DNA of 23,175 bases from a virus: the IMG/VR virus record IMGVR_UViG_3300037247_001998, positions 1-23,175 of that record; one strand, given 5' to 3'. The notes beneath the pieces were generated by a model. That model was not told the origin of the DNA. It saw only the letters and a list, made by a program, of their open reading frames with translations, and searched no databases. Positions within the stretch are counted from its first letter, which is position 1. Each line of letters begins with the position of its first letter. This document shows, piece by piece, positions 20,379 to 23,175 of this stretch. Position numbers and translations under genes: made by a program.

Positions 20379-21665
20379 ATGACGACTACTCCGCGCCTCG
20401 AGTTCCAGCAAATGGGGTCGCTGACGACAGATCATGACAGCATCTTCACCGATTTGGTGAACCGTCAAGACGGGCTGGTGATGCCCGCGGTCAAGGATCG
20501 CGACCTCACCGCGCCACCCGGTTCACCCGCTGATGGCGATGTCTATCTGGTCGCCGCCGGCGCCACCGGCGACTGGGCCGGCCACGACGACGAGATCGCG
20601 CACTATTGGAGCGGATGGCTATTCACCTCTCCCCGGGAAGGCTTCAGGTTGTGGGTCGAGGACGAGGATTTGGAAATCTACTACGATGGCAGCGCATGGC
20701 AACTCGCGCCGGTGTTCGAGAACCTCTACGTCGGCGGCTTCAAGAACAAGATCATCAACGGTAGCTTCGACATCTGGCAGCGGGGGACGAGCTTCCTCGG
20801 AGTGTCAACAAATGCGTATACCGCGAGCCGCTGGCAGATGAACCCCAGCGGCGGAATTATGGATATTACCCAGCAAAGTTTCGCACTTGGTCAGACGGAT
20901 GTGCCAGGAGAGCCTGAATTTTTCTTTAGGTTTGAGTGTACCGCTGCGGACGATAGCGTTGGGGTAATTCATAAAGTTGAAGGTGTGCGTACTTTAGCAG
21001 GGGAGACATGCACACTAAGTCTCTACGCAAAAGCCGATACAACGCGAACTTTCAAACGTATGTTGCGACAGTACTTCGGGACGGGAGGGGCACCAAGCGG
21101 AGACGTAGATCTTGATAACGTCTCAGATATCACGTTGAGCACAGGTTGGCAAAAGTTCACTGCTAATTTCGATCTTGCGTCGATTTCGGGCAAGACCATG
21201 GGGACGGACGAGAATGATTACCTTAGCCTCTTCCTGGTTAATCCTAATAATGAAACATTCACAATTGACATCGCCCAGGTCCAACTCGAACTCGGCCCAG
21301 CAGCGACCGCCTTCGAGCACCGCAGCATCGGCCAGGAGCTGGCGCTGTGCAAATGGTATTATCAGAAGTCGTATAATCTTGATACTGATCCAGGAACAGT
21401 CACTGATGTCGGTGCGGTAAGATTTAGGGCGCATGGAACAACACATCTCCAGCCAATCGAATACGAGCCTATGCGCGCAAATCCAACGACAACAAGATAT
21501 AATCCTGCGACAGGAGCCACTGGAACCTGGCGGGACCAATCAGCTTCGAACAACCTAACTGCTAGCGCCAGCAATGTGGGAGAAAACCGATGTAATGTTG
21601 CGATTACGTCATCTGTAGACCTCAACGCTATGAACGGTCATTGGACAGCTGATTCGGAGTTGTAG
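20379..21665 (+). CDS. Tail fiber protein, DUF2793 N-terminus and variable C-terminal domain
   Basis: A 428-residue receptor-binding candidate. Residues ~35-110 are DUF2793-like: P-P-G-S-P-A-D-G-D-V-Y-L-V-A, A-T-G-D-W-A-G-H and Y-Y-D-G-S-A-W. A K-N-K-I-I-N-G-S-F-D-I-W-Q-R-G-T-S-F junction begins a C-terminal jellyroll-like region ending with V-Q-L-E-L-G-P-A-A-T-A-F-E-H-R and E-L-A-L-C-K-W-Y-Y-Q. From about 20800 to the end the DNA is clearly less GC-rich with different codon use, suggesting replacement of the host-recognition part. It follows the megatron by 3 bp and is followed by a small partner gene. Confidence 0.82.
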   Translation: MTTTPRLEFQQMGSLTTDHDSIFTDLVNRQDGLVMPAVKDRDLTAPPGSPADGDVYLVAAGATGDWAGHDDEIAHYWSGWLFTSPREGFRLWVEDEDLEIYYDGSAWQLAPVFENLYVGGFKNKIINGSFDIWQRGTSFLGVSTNAYTASRWQMNPSGGIMDITQQSFALGQTDVPGEPEFFFRFECTAADDSVGVIHKVEGVRTLAGETCTLSLYAKADTTRTFKRMLRQYFGTGGAPSGDVDLDNVSDITLSTGWQKFTANFDLASISGKTMGTDENDYLSLFLVNPNNETFTIDIAQVQLELGPAATAFEHRSIGQELALCKWYYQKSYNLDTDPGTVTDVGAVRFRAHGTTHLQPIEYEPMRANPTTTRYNPATGATGTWRDQSASNNLTASASNVGENRCNVAITSSVDLNAMNGHWTADSEL

Positions 21666-21667
21666 AA

Positions 21668-21940
21668 ATGGATTTCAAAATCCAAACCGGCGGTGTGCTT
21701 CGTCTCGATGATGGCGCCTACATTCCCAACGATCCACGCAACCGCGATTGGCGGGAATATCAAGACTGGATCGCCGAGGGCAACACGCCGCTGCCCATCG
21801 ATCCACCGCCGCCGCCGCCGACCGCTGCCGAAAAAATCGACAGCGCGGGCGAGATACTCAACGCCTTCCTGAAGGTCTACGCCCAGCGCGAGAGTCTCAC
21901 GCTGGCGCAAGTCAGGGACGTGATCAAGGCACAGTTGTAA
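21668..21940 (+). CDS. Small tail fiber-associated protein
   Basis: A 90-residue protein two bases after the fiber stop. It has a W-R-E-Y-Q-D-W-I-A-E-G-N-T-P-L-P segment, a motif shared with many small proteins encoded next to phage fibers, then a Pro run (D-P-P-P-P-P-P-P) and a helical C-terminus (I-L-N-A-F-L-K-V-Y-A-Q-R). I infer a fiber accessory or chaperone role from position and motif. It is not a lysis protein: no signal peptide or membrane segment is visible. Confidence 0.7.
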   Translation: MDFKIQTGGVLRLDDGAYIPNDPRNRDWREYQDWIAEGNTPLPIDPPPPPPTAAEKIDSAGEILNAFLKVYAQRESLTLAQVRDVIKAQL

Positions 21941-21961
21941 TGGAGACCCTGCCGTGATCGG

Positions 21962-21998
21962 CCCGGCCGTCTCGTGATGTAGCGAGGCGGGGGCCGGG
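21962..21998 (+). other. Strong hairpin before the methyltransferase gene
   Basis: An 8-bp stem (21967-21974 with 21983-21990, one G-U pair, 8-nt loop) continues outward as a 5-bp CCCGG/CCGGG stem after a 3-nt bulge. There is no T run after it. It could end the late operon, affect translation of the next gene, or be chance in GC-rich DNA. A second palindrome (CCGGTG CA CACCGG, 22072-22085) follows within the possible leader. Confidence 0.35.
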
Positions 21999-22925
21999 GT
22001 GCAGCAACACCCCGAGCCGCGGGATGATGCCCCGCATGACCACAACCGGCCGGGCTGCGGCCATCCCGCCACCGGTGCACACCGGCGGGACTATTGTGAG
22101 ACACAAACCATCTTGGAGTCCATCCGCGAAACACAGCCGCTCCGGACGCTCGCACCCTACATCGGCGGCAAACGGAACCTCGCGCGCCGCCTCATCACCC
22201 TGATCGAGACGGTCCCCCATAGGTGCTACGCCGAGCCGTTCCTCGGCATAGGTGGCGTCTTCTTTAAGCGCCGCCTCGTGCCCGAAACCGAGATCATCAA
22301 CGATTTCAACCGCGACATCGCCACCCTGTTCCGCATCCTGCAGCGCCACTACGTCCCGTTCATGGACATGCTTCGTTTCCAGCTCACGACGCGCGCCGGG
22401 TTCGAGCGCCTGACCGCGACCGCCCCGGAGACGCTCACCGATCTCGAGCGGGCAGCCCGGTTCCTCTACCTCCAGCGGACAGCTTTCGGCGGCAACGTCC
22501 GCAGCCAGCACTTCGGCACCGCCACCATCAATCCGAAGCGCTTCGACGTGTCCAGGCTCGCGCCTCTGCTCGAGGACGTGCACGTGCGGCTGTCGCGCGT
22601 CGTTATCGAGTGCCTTCCGTGGCAGTCGTTCATCGACCGCTACGACCGCCCGCACACCCTGTTCTACCTCGACCCACCCTATTGGGGCTCGGAGAAGGTC
22701 TATGGCGAGAGTGTGTTCGAGCGCCCCGATTTCGACCTTTTGGCGACCCGTTTAAGACGTCTTGAAGGCCGCTTCATCCTGTCGATCAACGACCGCCCCG
22801 AAATCCGTGCCGCCTTCGTCGGCTTCACCCTCGAACCGGTCGAGACGACTTACACCCTACCCGCCCGAGGTCCCGCCAAGCGCGCCCGCGAACTCATCAT
22901 CACCCCCGCCACCGATTCCCCCTGA
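21999..22925 (+). CDS. D12-class N6-adenine DNA methyltransferase (Dam-like), orphan
   Basis: Transfers a methyl group from S-adenosylmethionine to adenine N6 in DNA. Family motifs: P53-Y-I-G-G-K58-R-N-L, the AdoMet loop A-E-P-F-L-G-I-G-G (78-86), F-L-Y-L-Q-R-T-A-F-G-G-N, the catalytic D225-P-P-Y228, and R-F-I-L-S-I-N-D-R-P-E. The core is complete. The first ~38 residues are unlike the family, and the GTG at 21999 directly follows a strong hairpin. A TTG at 22113 just before the conserved region is an alternative start, so the 5' end is uncertain. No matching restriction endonuclease is visible, so a role in protecting or marking phage DNA is the likeliest reading. The target sequence cannot be deduced. 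Confidence 0.85.
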   Translation: MQQHPEPRDDAPHDHNRPGCGHPATGAHRRDYCETQTILESIRETQPLRTLAPYIGGKRNLARRLITLIETVPHRCYAEPFLGIGGVFFKRRLVPETEIINDFNRDIATLFRILQRHYVPFMDMLRFQLTTRAGFERLTATAPETLTDLERAARFLYLQRTAFGGNVRSQHFGTATINPKRFDVSRLAPLLEDVHVRLSRVVIECLPWQSFIDRYDRPHTLFYLDPPYWGSEKVYGESVFERPDFDLLATRLRRLEGRFILSINDRPEIRAAFVGFTLEPVETTYTLPARGPAKRARELIITPATDSP

Positions 22926-23119
22926 CCGGAATCACCAAGAACCTGCCGCGCCCCAACCCGTTGATATTCCACCATTCCCAGATTCCCCCCGCGCCACCGG
23001 ACTCCGCTTTTGCGTGGCGCGCCCGGAATCGCCCCCTTCCCCCAACCCCTTGATTCCCAACACCTCCCGCCTGCTCCCGCCGATTCCCGGACTCCCATCT
23101 TCCCTGTCACTGCACAGAG
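22926..23119. other. C-rich non-coding spacer with repeated motifs
   Basis: About 194 bases with strong C bias on this strand. A direct repeat CCCCAACCC-N-TTGAT occurs at 22951-22964 and 23040-23053. GATTCC or its complement recurs (22914, 22928, 22981, 23025, 23052, 23082), and an 8-bp inverted repeat (22990-22997 with 23014-23021) lies between the direct copies. The GATTCC / GGAATC pair at 22914-22933 straddles the methyltransferase stop and could form a hairpin. It may be an operator or a module boundary; I see no clear promoter. Confidence 0.4.
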
Positions 23120-23175
23120 ATGGAGCTCGCGGTCAAGGGGCGCGACCTCGAGGCGGCGCTCGGGCTCGGGCTGGT
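23120..23175 (+). CDS. Start of a gene cut by the window edge, function unknown
   Basis: An ATG at 23120 opens a frame to the window end: M-E-L-A-V-K-G-R-D-L-E-A-A-L-G-L-G-L. Eighteen codons are too few to identify it, and the ribosome-binding site is weak. It could be a real gene or a chance frame. Confidence 0.3.
   Translation, partial: MELAVKGRDLEAALGLGL

Noticed and set aside
20379-21665. Diversity-generating retroelement target in the fiber
   Set aside because: No reverse transcriptase, template repeat or adenine-biased variable repeat is visible.
1-23175. CRISPR arrays, tRNA or rRNA genes, insertion sequences, attachment sites
   Set aside because: No regularly spaced repeat array, tRNA-like fold, transposase or integrase was seen; att sites cannot be placed without the phage ends.

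Overview
This window is the late structural region of a tailed, siphovirus-type prophage. Every gene I can support lies on the + strand. The DNA is very GC-rich, most junctions are ATGA, GTGA or TGATG overlaps, the tail tip resembles the gene transfer agents (GTAs) of alphaproteobacteria (DUF2460, DUF2163/BR0599, NlpC/P60, tail-tip megatron), and several dispersed chromosomal repeats of alphaproteobacterial type are embedded in it. An alphaproteobacterial chromosome carrying an old or partly domesticated prophage is the best reading. No integrase, repressor, holin, free lysin or small terminase is visible, so those genes lie outside the window or are lost.

Layout. 1-685: the 3' end of an Ala-rich protein with RPTEW repeats, then a small fiber-tail-adaptor-like protein. 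682-6505: packaging and head genes, namely a large terminase, a portal fused to a Mu gpF-like minor head domain, an HK97-type prohead protease and an HK97-fold major capsid protein. 6507-9251: a repeat-bearing fiber or decoration protein and four small structural or unknown proteins. 9259-11225: head-tail connector, head-tail adaptor, a small unknown protein, an HK97 gp10-like protein and a tail terminator. 11238-14714: tail tube protein, a small unknown protein, tail assembly chaperones and tape measure. 14714-15744: a frame-broken lower-GC tail gene. 15744-20375: the GTA-like tail tip. 20379-21940: a DUF2793 tail fiber and its small partner. 21999-22925: an orphan D12-class adenine methyltransferase. 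22926-23175: a C-rich repeat-bearing spacer and the first codons of another gene.

The products form one assembly line. The terminase packages DNA through the portal, the protease matures the capsid, the connector proteins join head to tail, and the chaperones load the tape measure while the tube polymerises. The DUF2460/DUF2163/NlpC/megatron set forms the tip that opens the envelope, and the fiber contacts the host surface.

Main points to check: (1) a -1 programmed frameshift signal in the tail chaperone gene, with slippery site, 6-nt spacer and 13-bp hairpin all visible; (2) a tail gene broken by a small frameshift near 15415; (3) palindromic chromosomal repeats placed at gene junctions and in a domain linker, contributing protein tails; (4) a T7 run, a strong hairpin before the methylase, and a repeat-bearing spacer at the right end.
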